DNA of 64,000 nucleotides from Platerodrilus igneus. Its lineage: Eukaryota; Arthropoda; Insecta; Coleoptera; Lycidae. The stretch spans positions 620,001 to 684,000 of the forward strand of contig JARFIW010000139.1 in assembly GCA_036346225.1 (NCBI GenBank), given 5' to 3'. The position numbers and the translations under genes are program-made. Within the stretch, counting starts at the first letter, position 1. Every line of letters begins with the position of its first letter. The notes beneath the pieces are model-generated. The model worked only from the letters and a program-made list of their open reading frames with translations, ran no database searches and was not told the DNA's origin. Shown here in pieces: positions 49,970 through 62,589 of the stretch.

Positions 49970-50763
49970 AGGGAACCATGTAGGTTAGTTTAGAAAAGAA
50001 ATAAGTGCAAGTACATGTCCAACCAGTTTTGAGACGGGAAACCCAATGACGAAAAAATAAGCGCAGACAAATCTGATGATTATTATAAACAACTAGCTGT
50101 TTGTTGTGAAATATCTGCAACTAATGTTGACTGTGCGAAAAGACATATTGGAAAAAATATTAAATCAGTAAATGTTCAAGTGCTGGGGGAACTTGGCAGC
50201 CACAGGCTGCTTACCCCCCCTTCGCAACCACTGAATGTCGGAGAAATAGGGTATATAATGGTAAAACAATAGAAGGTGACCGAACTGCATCTAACAAGAA
50301 AGAACGGCACCTATGATGAAAGACAACAAACATAGAACAAAAAGTTGTTGAAAGCGTATGTGTGGAGCACAGCACAGACAATATGCCTAGGAAATACGAA
50401 CAGTCTGAAAAGCAGACAGAAGACAAGTAGCGGCCTTTGAAATTCCGTGCTTCAGATGTTCGAGGATGGACAGACAAAGTTAATAACAAATAGGTTATAG
50501 AAACAGAAAGGGAACAAGGATATCTTTGGGAAAAAATATGAGAAGTAGAAGGGCATAATACGTTCTAAGGCATTTTGGGGAATAGTATGTGATATATGAC
50601 AAGCAGTGATAGGAAAAAAGAGGTAGATGTAGACCAAGATCAGATAGTGATAGATGCAGACTGTGCAAATTTCAGGGAAATCTGTAGGTTAGTTCAGAAT
50701 AGGAAACAATGATGGTACGCGTCTAACCAGTTTCAGGACTGAAGACCCAATGATGATGATGAT
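49970..50763 (+). repeat. Decayed second and third copies of the LINE 3' end
   Basis: 49970-50090 repeats the end of the C-terminal domain (GAATTTCAGGGAACCATGTA, CCAACCAGTTTTGAGACGGG). 50290-50750 repeats the whole C-terminal domain in decayed form, from ACAACAAACATAGAACAAAA to CAGGACTGAAGACCC. LINE-A1 has the same two modules at 12395-12520 and 12730-13210. Confidence 0.8.
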
Positions 50764-53292
50764 ACAGGTTGTGCCAAATTTTCCACATTGACAATATACA
50801 GTGTTACAAGTGATTATTTACAAAGTAAATTAATTGATAAATTCAACTTGCAGTAAGAAATTAATTCAAGCTGGATTTCAGTAACCACTGAGAATTATAC
50901 ACACGCATAACTGAACTTTTGTACCCAAAATGAATTATACTATAATATGCTAAAGTATTTACTTTTCTGAAAATTATCCTTCACATAGCTTAAACAGCTG
51001 CAGCGAAAGTATGATTCATTAAAAACTTCAATGTAAATTTGACAAATATCTACCCCAGCTTTTAATAGCTTTGTAACCAAAAAGCTTAGAAAATAGAATT
51101 TTGGGTTTGAGTAGCACGAACTTAACATTACTCTTTTAACCCTCAATGCTGTTAACATTAATTATAATAGCTTAAGAGCTGCGTAATTGTATCATCAAAA
51201 TGTTCTTGCATTATAGACGCAAAATGGTATATTAATTTACTTTGCTACATTTTGAACATCTTGAAAAATTCTTCCAAGAGCTGTACCCTCTATTGCTGTA
51301 GAAAAAACCTGGTTACTATTTACAAGAAGCTGAGGTACTGGAGATGAGCAGGGAATCAATACCTTTCGTGTATTACTTCAACCTAGTTTTATTGCGTAAC
51401 GCCTATGAATTCTCTAACTTATCTATTTGTGAATAGGTGAGCACCTAATAAGTTCGCTCGTGCTTATCTAATGATATCCTCTAAAAGCTTGACATCGTTC
51501 TTGATAAACCCCGAAACTAATTTACTGATTTTAATAAGTTTCAGTTGCCTTTTGGTAAAGATATAGTAGGTAGATAGTGTATCTTGTAAGAGCCCGAAAA
51601 GAAAGATGTTTCGCTGGGGATTTCAACGTGTAAGGAGATTGATGGATGAAATTTATCAGACACGTAAGCACTTTCAATAAGAACGGTTTCTCGTATAAAG
51701 CAAGCTGTTAACTAGACAAAGCTTTTAGGAATGCCATTCTGCTAAACAAGTTTAATACATTTTCTGCTAGGTGCAATTTTTAAAGGGTATTGTTATAATT
51801 GAAATTATAATTGAATATAAATTACTAAGTTAATTAGAACACGATTTTCAATCTCTCTACCGCTCGACCAAAAAGGCTCTTTAAAGTTAGAAGTATCTGT
51901 CAGTAGCTTACTGGAAGAAACGATAGGTCTAAAGGAAATAACAAATTGCTTATAATTTTCTACTAATAATAAAAGTAGTTAAAAAGTAGTCGCGCAATAA
52001 AAACTGACAGATCGACCTATATTTTAAAAAAATAATGTCTCTAAAGAAGAGTGTAACGTTAGTGTTTAGTCATAATAACTATATGATTTATTTATTAACA
52101 AAACTTAAATTTGTTGTTAATTCCTAGATGTAAAATAATACTCCTTAAAGACACATATAGTATTCCAATACTATTTAAAGGCGAAGCCCAATTTTTAAAC
52201 CCGTAAAAATAAAAGTATTCAAATCTGTGTGTAAATATCACCTAAAACACGTTCTATTTATAATTATTAAGATGCAAATCTTTTTTCATTTTGCAAAACC
52301 ATACAAAAAGCGTGAACTTTAATTAGCTAAATTGACTTCGGTGGGTGTATGATATATTCTAAAAGCTTCATGAGTTTTAAATGTATATTAATCCGGAATA
52401 TTTTTCATTAATCTAAACGAATAGGTTAAATGTTAAGAAATATCGTATTAAGCAAATTATGAATAAAACAGCAGTTCATGGAATTTGCTTTATTGTTAAA
52501 CAGGCAATAAAAAGATAGATAAGAACGCGGTTTAATAGCCTTGCATATTGGTAAAAGAAACCACGAATCATTAACTCTGTGCGTTGACCAAAGATAAACG
52601 GCAAGCTTGCAGTGCTCGTTGATCACTTAGCTGGACACTAATTAGGTGACAAAGAGCGTCATTCTCAAAATTATGACATCATTGCAGTGTAGTATGTTCC
52701 AAACGAAAAAGAAAATCTCGAATTGAGATAATTTTATATATAAACCAAAGTAATCAACAATCATAAAGTGAGCAAAATGTAACGTTGAGTAATTAATTCG
52801 CGTTTGATTAATTTTAAACACAAATAACATACAGAGCTGCATGCTTTTTCATGAAGTATTGTTTGCTTTGTAAAAGACAATGAAAATTAAACATTTTTGG
52901 ATGCAAAAATACTGTAAAGCCGATTAATTGAAAAATAAAAGATGTACTTTGAAAATTAAGATTCTAAATGGAGATATTAAATAATATGGACAATCTTGTA
53001 AACAAAGCCTTTAACATTAATTTAAAAATGGAAGCAAAAGGTATTTACTGCCGTTGATTACAAATTGAATAAGCGCTATTGAATTTCGCAAGCATTAACT
53101 TTATATTTTGTTTGTAACCGATATTTGAGTATTTTGTCATTTGTGTTTAATGTAGAATAAGTTCTGAATCCTATAATAGTTTTGTTTTGTAAAGCGGATA
53201 TTAAGCTAAAAATTTTGAGGTTAGAGTTCAAAACATTTTTACCTTTAATAGATTATCTGACGAGGCTTATTGGCCAAAACCCTTAGAAACGT
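50764..53292. other. AT-rich gap with a diverged repeat
   Basis: About 51470-51780 is the partner of 20860-21180. Everything else is AT-rich with no supportable gene. Confidence 0.5.
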
Positions 53293-53306
53293 GGTAGTAA
53301 GGGATA

Positions 53307-53510
53307 AGGCGAAAATTTTTCATAAAAATACGCCCTCGTTCGGATGAGAGGTAAAATGGATGTCCCGTGTGTGTGTTGTCACGCACGTTAAAGGTCCCTA
53401 CCTTGCTTGGAACAGCAATGGTTCGGCAAAATTCAAAATTTCCGTGAAAAAAAAATCGCTTCCTGGTCAATGTAGTACCCTCGGGCAGAGCATTGGAAAA
53501 TCAAATATAG
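53307..53510 (+). mobile_element. SINE copy without tRNA head
   Basis: It shares with the SINE at 40897-41165 the blocks CCTCGTTCGGATGAGAGGTA, TGTTGTCACGCACGTTAAAG and GAGCATTGGAAAATCA. It is bounded exactly by GGTAGTAAGGGATA at 53293-53306 and 53511-53524, a perfect 14-bp target duplication. The tRNA-related head is missing, so it is a 5'-truncated insertion or a headless variant. Confidence 0.88.
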
Positions 53511-53859
53511 GGTAGTAAGGGATAGCTAAATTTTCCAATAGAGGAGAGATTTGAGTTGTGTAAATTTTAAAAAAGATTACGTAAGGATTATATTGATAAT
53601 AATTTAGGAACCATTTTATGTACAAATTTAAGCGGTAAACTGTTCTATATTTTTTTGTATGAGAGCAAATTGCTTTTGAATGTAAAGATGTTTTTTATTC
53701 CTGTGTTTCATTTCACTTTGTAAATTCCGTAGTATAATTTCCGTTGACCTAGTCAGGCAAAAAAAAATTAGAAAGGAGGATAAGTTAGTAATTTCAAATT
53801 TACAATTTGCTGTACCGTATCACAGTACTCTTTTAGCGACACACCAACGTGAGACCTTA

Positions 53860-53863
<4 letters not shown>

Positions 53864-53899
<36 letters not shown>
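53864..53899. repeat. (TA)n microsatellite, left
   Basis: Uninterrupted TA repeat to the left of the palindrome. Partner array at 54014-54062. Confidence 0.95.
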
Positions 53900-53901
<2 letters not shown>

Positions 53902-53979
53902 AAATAAAGTTGTATAGAATCTTGGGATAGACTCGTTCGTACGAACGAGTGTATCCCAAGATTCTGTACAACTTTATTT
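53902..53979. repeat. 78-bp near-perfect palindrome between TA arrays
   Basis: The centre is CGTTCGT/ACGAACG at 53940/53941 with no spacer. The 39-base arms differ at two positions only. Each arm reads outward ACGAACGAGT, then TATCCCAAGATTCT, then ACAACTTTATT. It could be a palindromic MITE inserted at TA. It has no coding content. Confidence 0.9.
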
Positions 53980-54010
53980 TATTACCTACGTCCGTTCGAA
54001 AAATTATAAG

Positions 54011-54013
<3 letters not shown>

Positions 54014-54062
<49 letters not shown>
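54014..54062. repeat. (TA)n microsatellite, right
   Basis: Uninterrupted TA repeat; partner of the left array. Confidence 0.95.
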
Positions 54063-54066
<4 letters not shown>

Positions 54067-54530
54067 TGCAGTAGAAAGGTCATTGAAGACATAGAGGGTC
54101 ATAAAAGAGGGATACTTTATGTACATAATACTAAAAGAACGAAAAAAATCATTTAAACCCAAAAATGTACATATCTAGTTAATAAGTAAAAGCAAACTTC
54201 AAATCACCTTGTATAAAATAACTAATGCACCACTAATGAGCAACAGTTATTTCCTATTGTTAGATATATCATCGATGAAGCAAATCTAAACATTTTAAAA
54301 GCCTCTTTAATTACAAATCATTAAAGAAACTCTCCAATACCAGTAAAAATAAGAAAAAAACACATTATTTTAACTAAAACATACTTCATTTAAACAAGTT
54401 ACAAGTAAAAATAAATCATTGTATTACAAATTATGTGTACTTTACACCGATTACAATATCAAAAATGCCTAAAAACATGTGTTTGCTTGATTTTGGAATG
54501 TAAAAGTCAAAATTAGTAACAGTTAACATC
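54063..54530. other. AT-rich gap
   Basis: Nothing recognised. Confidence 0.45.
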
Positions 54531-54534
54531 TTAT

Positions 54535-55460
54535 GCGGTTGGCTACCTATTGGACGCGTCTCCAGGTGGCAGATAAAAGAAATCTCAGGATATATGACCA
54601 AGGGACTGGTTATCTACTCTGGAAAAGATCGTGATAAGTTTATCTCTTTCAGTAACCCAGTGCCTGAGTGGTATAAGAACCACAACATGGTGGAGAGCAA
54701 GAGACCGTGCTAGAGCGGAATAAAATCCGCCCCTAGCCATGTGAAAACGATCCCGCGGACCAAACCTTTCAGCCCAAGCTGTAGTTTCGTGGCTAATGGG
54801 CCTGCGCTGAGGTAAACAAAGCCGGTGGGGCAATTCTGCAACACCGACACACCGCGCCTTTCCTGCTGTCGTGGTTATATCTCACGCGCAAGAGGGTGTG
54901 GGGGTGCCTAAATTTTGTGGCAAAGGACCGAGTCCAAGGGATGAGTGGCTGGATAGATGACCAGTCTTAATCAGTCCAGAACTCGGAGAACAGGGCGGCA
55001 CCCCGTTTTATTTACGCCTTTCATGCCAACAGGGGGCACTTGGCATGGTGACCATTTACTCCCCCCTTACTCATGAGAACAATTATGAATAATATTGGTA
55101 CTATAAGTAAAATAGAACTTGAAGAGGTGAAACCAGCAATGGGGAACCCCTCGGGCAACCAAACCATATCCATGGAGGTGGAGCAAATTCGAGATGCAAG
55201 TTCGCTTGCATGACCGGTGTCTGATACACCAGACACGAAGAAAACAATGAAAAAACTTGCAAGCACTAGACTGCAAGCAAAGATGCTTTCGGGTGCTCAG
55301 TGTAGGAAGCTGAGGCAATCCAAGAAAGTCGAAGCTGGGACTTGGACGGAGTCACACTCGTCCACAAAGAAGGTATCGGTGCAGAAGAAGAACGGGGGCA
55401 GTAAAGGACCTCGTTCAGAGACTTCCACACCGATACCATCCAGAGGCGCTGGGTAGAACG
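54535..55460 (+). mobile_element. Probable LINE 5' UTR and ORF1 fragment
   Basis: A clearly GC-richer block in AT-rich surroundings. 55100-55456 encodes in two frames a start NPSGNQTISMEVEQIRDASS, a stop, then KKLASTRLQAKMLSGAQCRK and LRQSKKVEAGTWTESHSS, followed by a Lys/Ser-rich part with SETSTPIPSRGAG. The LSGAQxRKLxKxKKxxxGTWTE block is what I know from the start of ORF1 in LOA/Jockey-type LINEs of insects. Nothing of EN or RT follows. Confidence 0.5.
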
Positions 55461-56849
55461 AGATAGCGCCTATTTGGGCGACCAAAATTAGACCCGAAGG
55501 AAGTCGATACCCTCCCATCCAGGGATCTGTACTCTGTGATTCTGGGTGCAGGCTTTGCAGATTGGGTATAATACTTAATCGGATAACTATTAAAAAAAAA
55601 CAGTTAAACATTTCAAAAAACGCAATAATATTTAGTTGTGTAAACGCTGTATTTAGCGTGATTCATTAACACAAGCTTTGAGAACATTCTCGAATGTCTA
55701 GAATTACACATATTCAAACAACAAATTTCAACAGATAAGTGACATTTGTTTAACGTGATAAATTCAAAAGCGTGGAATTTTCTAGAACCACAACTAAATA
55801 AAAGTGGCCGGCAGAAGCGAGTCAGATTAGAAGATTAGAGTAATTTTATTACGTGAATTTATTAAAATTTTGTACAAGTGAGAAAAATAAAATCAATTAA
55901 TTTGTTATAAAGTGCAAACAAAAATGACAGTGCGTGTTTAATCGTTAATAAATTGATTTTAACGCCGGAAATAAAGAAGCAGTAAGTAAAACAGCAAGTA
56001 AAACAGGAGGTAGGCCAGCAAGTAAACTGGTGACAACAATTAAAAACTGGCAAACCGAATAAAAGCAAGTAACCACTACAACAACTAGCAACTACCATAT
56101 TATAATGACAGTTATGAAAAAATTGAAGGAAACAATTATTGCACTACAAATTTAACTGAGAATTCGAAGAGGATTTGTGGAGGCCCAGAAACCGGTAGGA
56201 TTTGAGACAGGCAGGCATGGAAGTTCACCCCAGGAGAAGTGACATGTCAGAGATACACATTGTACTTTATTCTTGTTTGTGCTATTTAGTACTATTGGTT
56301 TGTGAATTTATTAGTTAAGATCTGCAATTAAAATTTTGTTTTACGAGGTGTAAAAAATCAGCCAAAATTTGGTTGTGACGTACAATTTTTATGAAAAAAT
56401 AGCGATCTTCAGTGAACGTTCAACGGAAGCGTATCGGGTAAAATGTAGTGATTTTACCGACTTGAGTTCATTAAAAAGTGTAAAAATAATATTCATATAA
56501 AAAAATTAGGTCAGTAGTTATATGATTCAATTTCAAATTTCCATAAAAGGTTAATTTTCCTTTTGATTGTAAATTTCATTTAGGTCATTATACTGAGAAT
56601 TAGTAAACTTTCTCTTATCTTGTTCTAGATCTGGTTAATTGTATTTTGAGAGAAGTGGGTAAAACTCCTGTTATAATCTCGTCGTGTCACTCGGTACAAA
56701 ATTACTGAGCTGGTCGAGGCATACAAATTTGTTTATATTGATCTTGAATTAATCTAAGAATTACAGAGAGGTGGTAATCAGCAGGTATTGATCGTGCGTT
56801 CAAGGAGACTGCGATATCGTAGCAATATATAGTATGAAAACATTAAATA
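55461..56849. other. Gap, possible old retroelement leader
   Basis: Contains GTGGCCGGCAGAAGCGAGTC near 55804 and repeated AGCAAGTAAA motifs at 55990-56030, in the style of LTR leaders. No LTR pair was found. Confidence 0.35.
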
Positions 56850-57060
56850 CATTAAAATTTGTTTGTATGCTGATGATGTGTAGATTTATGCATCAACCGC
56901 ATATAATGATCGTGTTGATGTATTAGCAAACTATAATAGTAATATTTGTAACATACTTAAATCTATTCACGATGATGATTTAGTTATCAATCCCAACACA
57001 AGCTCTGTGATTATTTTTTATGCAAAACATCACAGTATTTTAATTAAACAAATACTGTCG
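56850..57060 (+). pseudogene. LINE reverse transcriptase fragment with YADD
   Basis: The forward frame reads IKICLYADDV, a stop, then IYASTAYNDRVDVLANYNSN and LVINPNTSSVIIFYA. YADD is the RT catalytic motif and the following LxINPxKSxxxxF pattern is that of CR1/L2/Jockey-like RTs. One stop replaces the usual Gln/Thr. Only about 65 residues are recognisable. Confidence 0.7.
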
Positions 57061-60000
57061 TTAAAATTAAGGATGTTTGCTTAGAAAACCTGGATGTTTA
57101 GGTATAAAAAAAAACTAGTAAATAGTAAGGCAAGAACGATGTATAGTAGTAGTCTTTTTCTGCCCTCAAAAGACAGTGTTTTTCTACTATAACAAGAAGA
57201 TGATTTTGTGACGCACCAGTTCTTTCTCATTTTACCTACTTATTGAAGCAAATTATATCAGAAATTCAACTAAGTGAAATGGTAAACATAAATATGCTTA
57301 GTAGAATACTAACAGAGATATGCTTCTGTCACAAAACAATTACAACAAGAATTCCTCCCTAGGTCACATAAAATTTTATATAGAAACTATTTTTTAACTT
57401 CAATTTTTGACATAGGGAACTAATTTCTATTTCTGTGCATAATACATGGTTGTACAAAAAAAAACGTTTTCATATCAGATTCCATTTGTTTATAGTCATC
57501 TGCAGGAACCTTTAAGCAACTTCCACATCTTAAATTCAAAAATAATCTGTATCTGATGTATATGAATAATGAGTTTAAAACATAAGTATCCATGATTTAT
57601 ACAAAGTCTAAAATGTATACATTACAAATAGGTGGTTAATTTTTCACTTATTCTAGAATTACAAACATCTAAATATCTTAGCGCATTATAATTAATTTTA
57701 ATTAAATTTTATTAATATGTTGTAGATTCTGCTCTTTTTAAAGCATGATCTTAAGGAAGGGCAATTTAATTTCGAAATTTTATTTTGTTATACAAACCTA
57801 TTTGAACTTATTGCAATTAAATTTATTTTTGCTCTCTTATTTAAACCAATATCGAACTTATTTAAACTTATTTAATCTTGCTCCATTGTTTTTTTTCTAT
57901 TTCTTCAGACATTTCAAGCTGGTTTTTGTAGCATGCGTTCAACCGCCACACGAAAATATAATTTCAAAGTTGTATGTATTAAAAATAGTAAATAAACAAC
58001 ACCACATCTATAGACACAAGCAAAATAAGAACAATGAAATTCAAAATAGAAAAAGAACTGTATGTAATAAGTGCACAGAAAAAAATTTCGATCACCGCTA
58101 GTGATCAATTAACTTGACATCAACACAAGGAACTTTACATTAGTATAATGTATCTTTCCATGTATTGAATACACTCGCTGATCTATAATATTAATTTCAA
58201 TTCATTCCCATGATCCACTACTGGCAGTAATATTTATCATTTTTATTATTGTTTTAATGTAATTTTTAATTGATACAATGCAGGAAATCCTAATTATAAT
58301 ATTTTTGAACATTAAACACTAAACAACAGGTTAATCAAGTTAAAACATTAGATGAATGTACAAATGATTAATTTAATGATTTTAAGACATCTACAAATGC
58401 TTTCAAACTTTGAAAGAAGCAAACAAAGCATTGGGTTAATGTTCTATGTTAATTAATCTTATTACAACTATTTATTGCTGTAATCAAAAGTATTTCATTC
58501 ATATGATCATCTGTTTTCATAATATCAATTAAACGCATAATAGAAACAAGGTACTGCAGAAGCGTAAAACAGAACATTTAAATTCTAATTAACGTATAGA
58601 CAGGGACGGGCGGACAAATCGCTTTCTTTTTTGGAAATGTACAGGGCTCAAAACAGGAATAAAATTTTTGCTGAAAAGTATTTACACGTCTTTTGCAAGT
58701 ACATTTCACATTATGCCGTTTGCAGTTGCTTTTCGGCAATGTACATTACTCAGTTATAATCATTGTTCTTTATCGGCAATTAGTCATAACTTTTAAGAAG
58801 TAGTCTAAAGTATTTATATTGTAGATCAAGCAAAATGTTTAAACAGTCACTGATGAAGAAATAACCAACAGGAGTTCCGTAGTACCCACGCTCCCACGCA
58901 TATCTTTATTGCAATATTACAGCGTTGGCAAAGAATTTGATGTCCGATAAACATTAATACTAGGACCATAAGCATCAAATCACATTTCGTCACTCCCTGT
59001 TCATTATTTTAACATGTAAAAGCAATTCATCTAGCGCATTGGACTTGCATTCAATTCCATTCTATTATGCAGCCTAGCCGTGTCGTGTTATCCATGTTTA
59101 TATTACTTTTAATACCAGACTGTGTTGACTGTAATAATATTAGTATGTAACAAACAAGAACAAACACGAAAGTGAAAAAGTGCGTGCACAGAGAAATCGT
59201 TGTATTTGTGTTAATTCATATCACTCACTCTAGGTGGATTATAGTAGTGGTAAACTTTGACAACTTATTCAGGTAAGTTTTTGAATGTTATAATTAATTT
59301 CATAGATTTACAATAAAAACTTATGGTTACTTACGGTTAGGTTTTGAGAACCTGTCGTATTTAATTTAAAAAATATGGAAGCCATTCAGGAAGGTATGTT
59401 TTCAAAATTGTTCAGAAAAATTTGCGAAAAATTCCCGAATTTTCCAAAAAGAAATTAAATAAAACGACTCCATTTCCGGTATTACTAGCGGGAAGCTTCA
59501 AAATATACGTTACCGTTACCGTTAGACATGTTTTACTATTAATAAAACCGCGTATTTTAAAAGTTTGCGCCAAATCCATCTACAACCAATCCGTTTCCAA
59601 TGTTTTTTAAATTTAAGAGGTTTCCGCAAATTTTCGTGCAGAATTTCGAAAAATATGCGTTTCGGAATGGTTTTACATATTTTCAACGAACTTCGTTCGT
59701 TTATGAAATCGATTTGTCGTCCGTCTGTCCGTCCGAGGCCTTTCTAATGGTCGGACATCAATATGTGATACATCAATCGATTCAGCTCGGTGTCCAGAGC
59801 TTACTTGCATTTTCAACTTGTTTAAATTAAGTACGACAGGTTCCCAAAATCGAACCGTAACCAAACTTATTTTAAAAACATTGTGAAAACTCAAAAGCTT
59901 TTATTCGCTGTTTTGCGATTGATATTTGGTTCTTATGACAGGAAATTTTATAGAAAAGCATATTATTCAATGAAGTTAAGTTATTTGCTAAGTAATTTCA

Positions 60001-60300
60001 ATAACGTTTTTGGAATATGGCGGAAATGAAACAGTGAGTTATTAAAACTGTGATACCAGAGTTGAAAATCGGTTCTTCAAGTTTTCTAGAAATTTTCATG
60101 GCAAAATGATGTTTGATAGGTTAGCCGTTTAGTGAATATGTATCTATACTCAAAAGTTAATTGACACTAAATGGAAGAATATAATTGGTTTTCACCTATT
60201 TCATTTCAGTTCGGTTCAAAGCACTTCAAAGTACCAGGGTATATTAATTTCTAGCAAGCATATATTGTTCCTTGGATACTAATTTACTACTACTACTAAA
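57061..60300. other. AT-rich gene-free stretch
   Basis: Only short frames with no motif (for example 57745-58101 and the overlapping frames at 59422-59894). No repeat partner was noticed in the window. Confidence 0.5.
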
Positions 60301-61183
60301 TTATACTCAAAATGCGTTCTGTGCAAAAAACAATTTTGTACTCTAAAGATAATGATATCACATTTTAAGCGTAGTCTTGATCTACGTAACGATTTCGTCA
60401 TAAAATGTAGTGAATGTTCTCAAATGTTTCAAAATTTTAATAGTTTTAAAAGACGTGTAAATCGCCATCATTACACTGCCTCTGTTTTAGAAATAAATCT
60501 TACTAGTGAAGAAAATTCTTTGTCCATTGCTGGACAGTCTAATACAATAGATTACCTTAGACAAAATTCAAATATTTCTCAACATCATGACCCAAAAACA
60601 GAGAAAACATGTGGGATACTAGAATCACCAGTGTTTAATTTCAAAAAGTTTGAGGAAAAACTACATTCTTATTTAATTGAATTTGTTCTGAATCTGCATA
60701 ATAGCAATAATTTTTCAAGAAAAGATGTAATTTATATTCAAACCTTGGTGAACAAATGCATAATTAATCCTATATATGGTTTTGATGAGATATTGGTGAT
60801 TTTGCGAAGGTATATAGTAAAACGTGGAAAAAAGTCATTGTATGCTTTGATTTAGGACTTTTATTTCAAAAACCGCTTTATATACTTTAGTAATTTTATT
60901 AATGAAGTAAATTAATTTTTCTAATAGTATTATTCCTTTTATGATAGATGGCCGTAATGCAGCTTTATTTTGGTCTCTTCGTGGATATTTAGTACCTACT
61001 CATAAAGTTGTAAAAAAGGATTCAACTGGAAAGAAAAATACAACAAAATATTCGATACGAGACTCCCAGCAGTCATTTTTATTTTTAGGAAAATCCGCTA
61101 ATAAAGTAGAAATAAAAAAAGGAACCAATCCAACCTTTCGTATACTGTGTAGGAGAAAATATTTTTCCAAATTGATTCAATAG
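60301..61183 (+). pseudogene. Unrecognised zinc-finger-like coding remnant
   Basis: Two open pieces in the same orientation. The first (60301-60855) begins with KCVLCKKQFCTLKIMISHFK and KCSECSQMFQNFNSFKR-RVNRHH, two degenerate C2H2 fingers: finger 1 lacks its second His and finger 2 has Arg where the first His should be. It continues with NFKKFEEKLHSYLIEFVLNL and NFSRKDVIYIQTLVNKCIIN. The second (60941-61183) has LFWSLRGYLVPTHKVVKK and KYSIRDSQQSFLFLGK. They are separated by 85 bases with stops, either an intron or decay. It resembles uncharacterised multicopy insect proteins, possibly from a DNA transposon. Function unknown. Confidence 0.45.
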
Positions 61184-62589
61184 AAGTATTTTTCGATAAC
61201 GTAAGATATAAGTATCTTCATGTTATTAGGCCTATTGATGTTTGTTTTAAAATTGTATTTTTATTTAATTTAAATTTTTCACAAGAATCTATAATGGTTT
61301 GGAGTTTTATAGAGCAGCATTTTTATAAACTTAAGTCCCAAGTTCAATTTTTTTGGTTCGTCTTTTATGTAAATTTTTGGAAAATAGTAAAGATGAATAA
61401 AAATGTAATTTTTTGTTTTGTACACACATTGCTCTGAAACTATTAAAAAGCATTTAACTACTGATTTGTTTTTTACGATGATTGACTTCCAGTTGAGCCC
61501 TAAGTCAAGTGAGGGAGGGGGAGGTGTATCCTAACACTCCCCCCCCCCCAAGCAACATAGAGGCAATGCCTTTGAATAGTTAATTTGATCATCTATAACA
61601 CTACACTGATGTATTTTAAACATTGGTTTGATCATCAAGAATTATTGGAATAATGTACCTTGGATATCGTTATAATTAATTGTAATTATTAATGCAAATT
61701 TTCCCATTTATGTCCTTATGATTTAATGTCATCATTTTGATCACACTTGATGATTACTTTAAGGTACTAAGAGCATTAATTTAAATACTTTTGAATTTTG
61801 ATTCAATGTTCTATTAAGTATTGGTGTAATAAATTTCAGTATCGCATATATGTTTTGTAAAGATTATATTAATACACGAACAACTTCAATTCGATGTATA
61901 AAAGCATTGTAATAATATCATAACGTTGCATTGTTGATGTTGAGGAATCATTGGGATAAACAAAAGTTTATTTAATGTTATTACCATTAGGTATTGAACT
62001 AATACGCTTAAAGTAGTGAAATTGATCTCTAGTGATGAACTAATCACCAGTAAAACATTGAACTAATCAAATATAGCATCGGCTGAGTTTAATGGATCAA
62101 AAACATTGGTTTAATGTACTTTTTGATTAAATACGGGCTCTTTTTGGTTCTGTGTGAAACCCAACAGTATTCTTTCTAACTTTTGATTCAAAAAAGGTTT
62201 TGATTAGTTTTAAAATCAATTTTTGCAGCTAATTCTTGTTCAGTAGTTCTTGTTGCCAAACTATTTAAACGATCTTGTTTAGTTGTAAAGTCTAAAAATA
62301 TTTTTGTTAATTTAGTTCATTATGTTAAGCCATTCAAGTATTCTGGGAACTTATGTTTTCTTGGTTTCAATTACTAGCTAGCTATGCAATAATCATTTAA
62401 GTTTTTGCATTATAGCTTATGTTGTAATGTCATCTTACAACTTATAATTTTATAATAAACCTTGAATTATTTTTTGATTATCTGGCGTTCTAGTTTTTGC
62501 GTTAGACCAAGGCACAAAGATAAAGGCACTGACATTTTAGGTAGGACGGTTCGTTAATTTATTTTAATTTTGAATTTTTTTACATGTAA
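61184..62589. other. AT-rich gap
   Basis: Contains a short G/C-run pair at 61513-61551 and many TTGATCA/ATTGAT motifs at 61560-62110 that suggest a degenerate short-period repeat. No gene. Confidence 0.4.

Larger units (their letters stand above)
46273..50763 (+). mobile_element. LINE-A2: near full-length CFDP2-type LINE with multiplied tail
   Basis: It begins AATGGACCTGCACC as in LINE-A1 and ends CAGGACTGAAGACCCAATGA followed by TGA repeats, a microsatellite tail as expected for RTE-like elements. It carries 5' UTR (46273-46564), endonuclease, reverse transcriptase and C-terminal domain, all broken, and a 1.2-kb tail that repeats its own 3' end. About 4.5 kb long. Confidence 0.85.

Noticed and set aside
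53768..54064. Tyr-Ile repeat frame
   Set aside because: Translation of TA repeats and the palindrome.
57745..58101. 118-residue Leu/Phe- then Lys/Asn-rich frame
   Set aside because: Composition follows AT-rich DNA; no domain and no partner.
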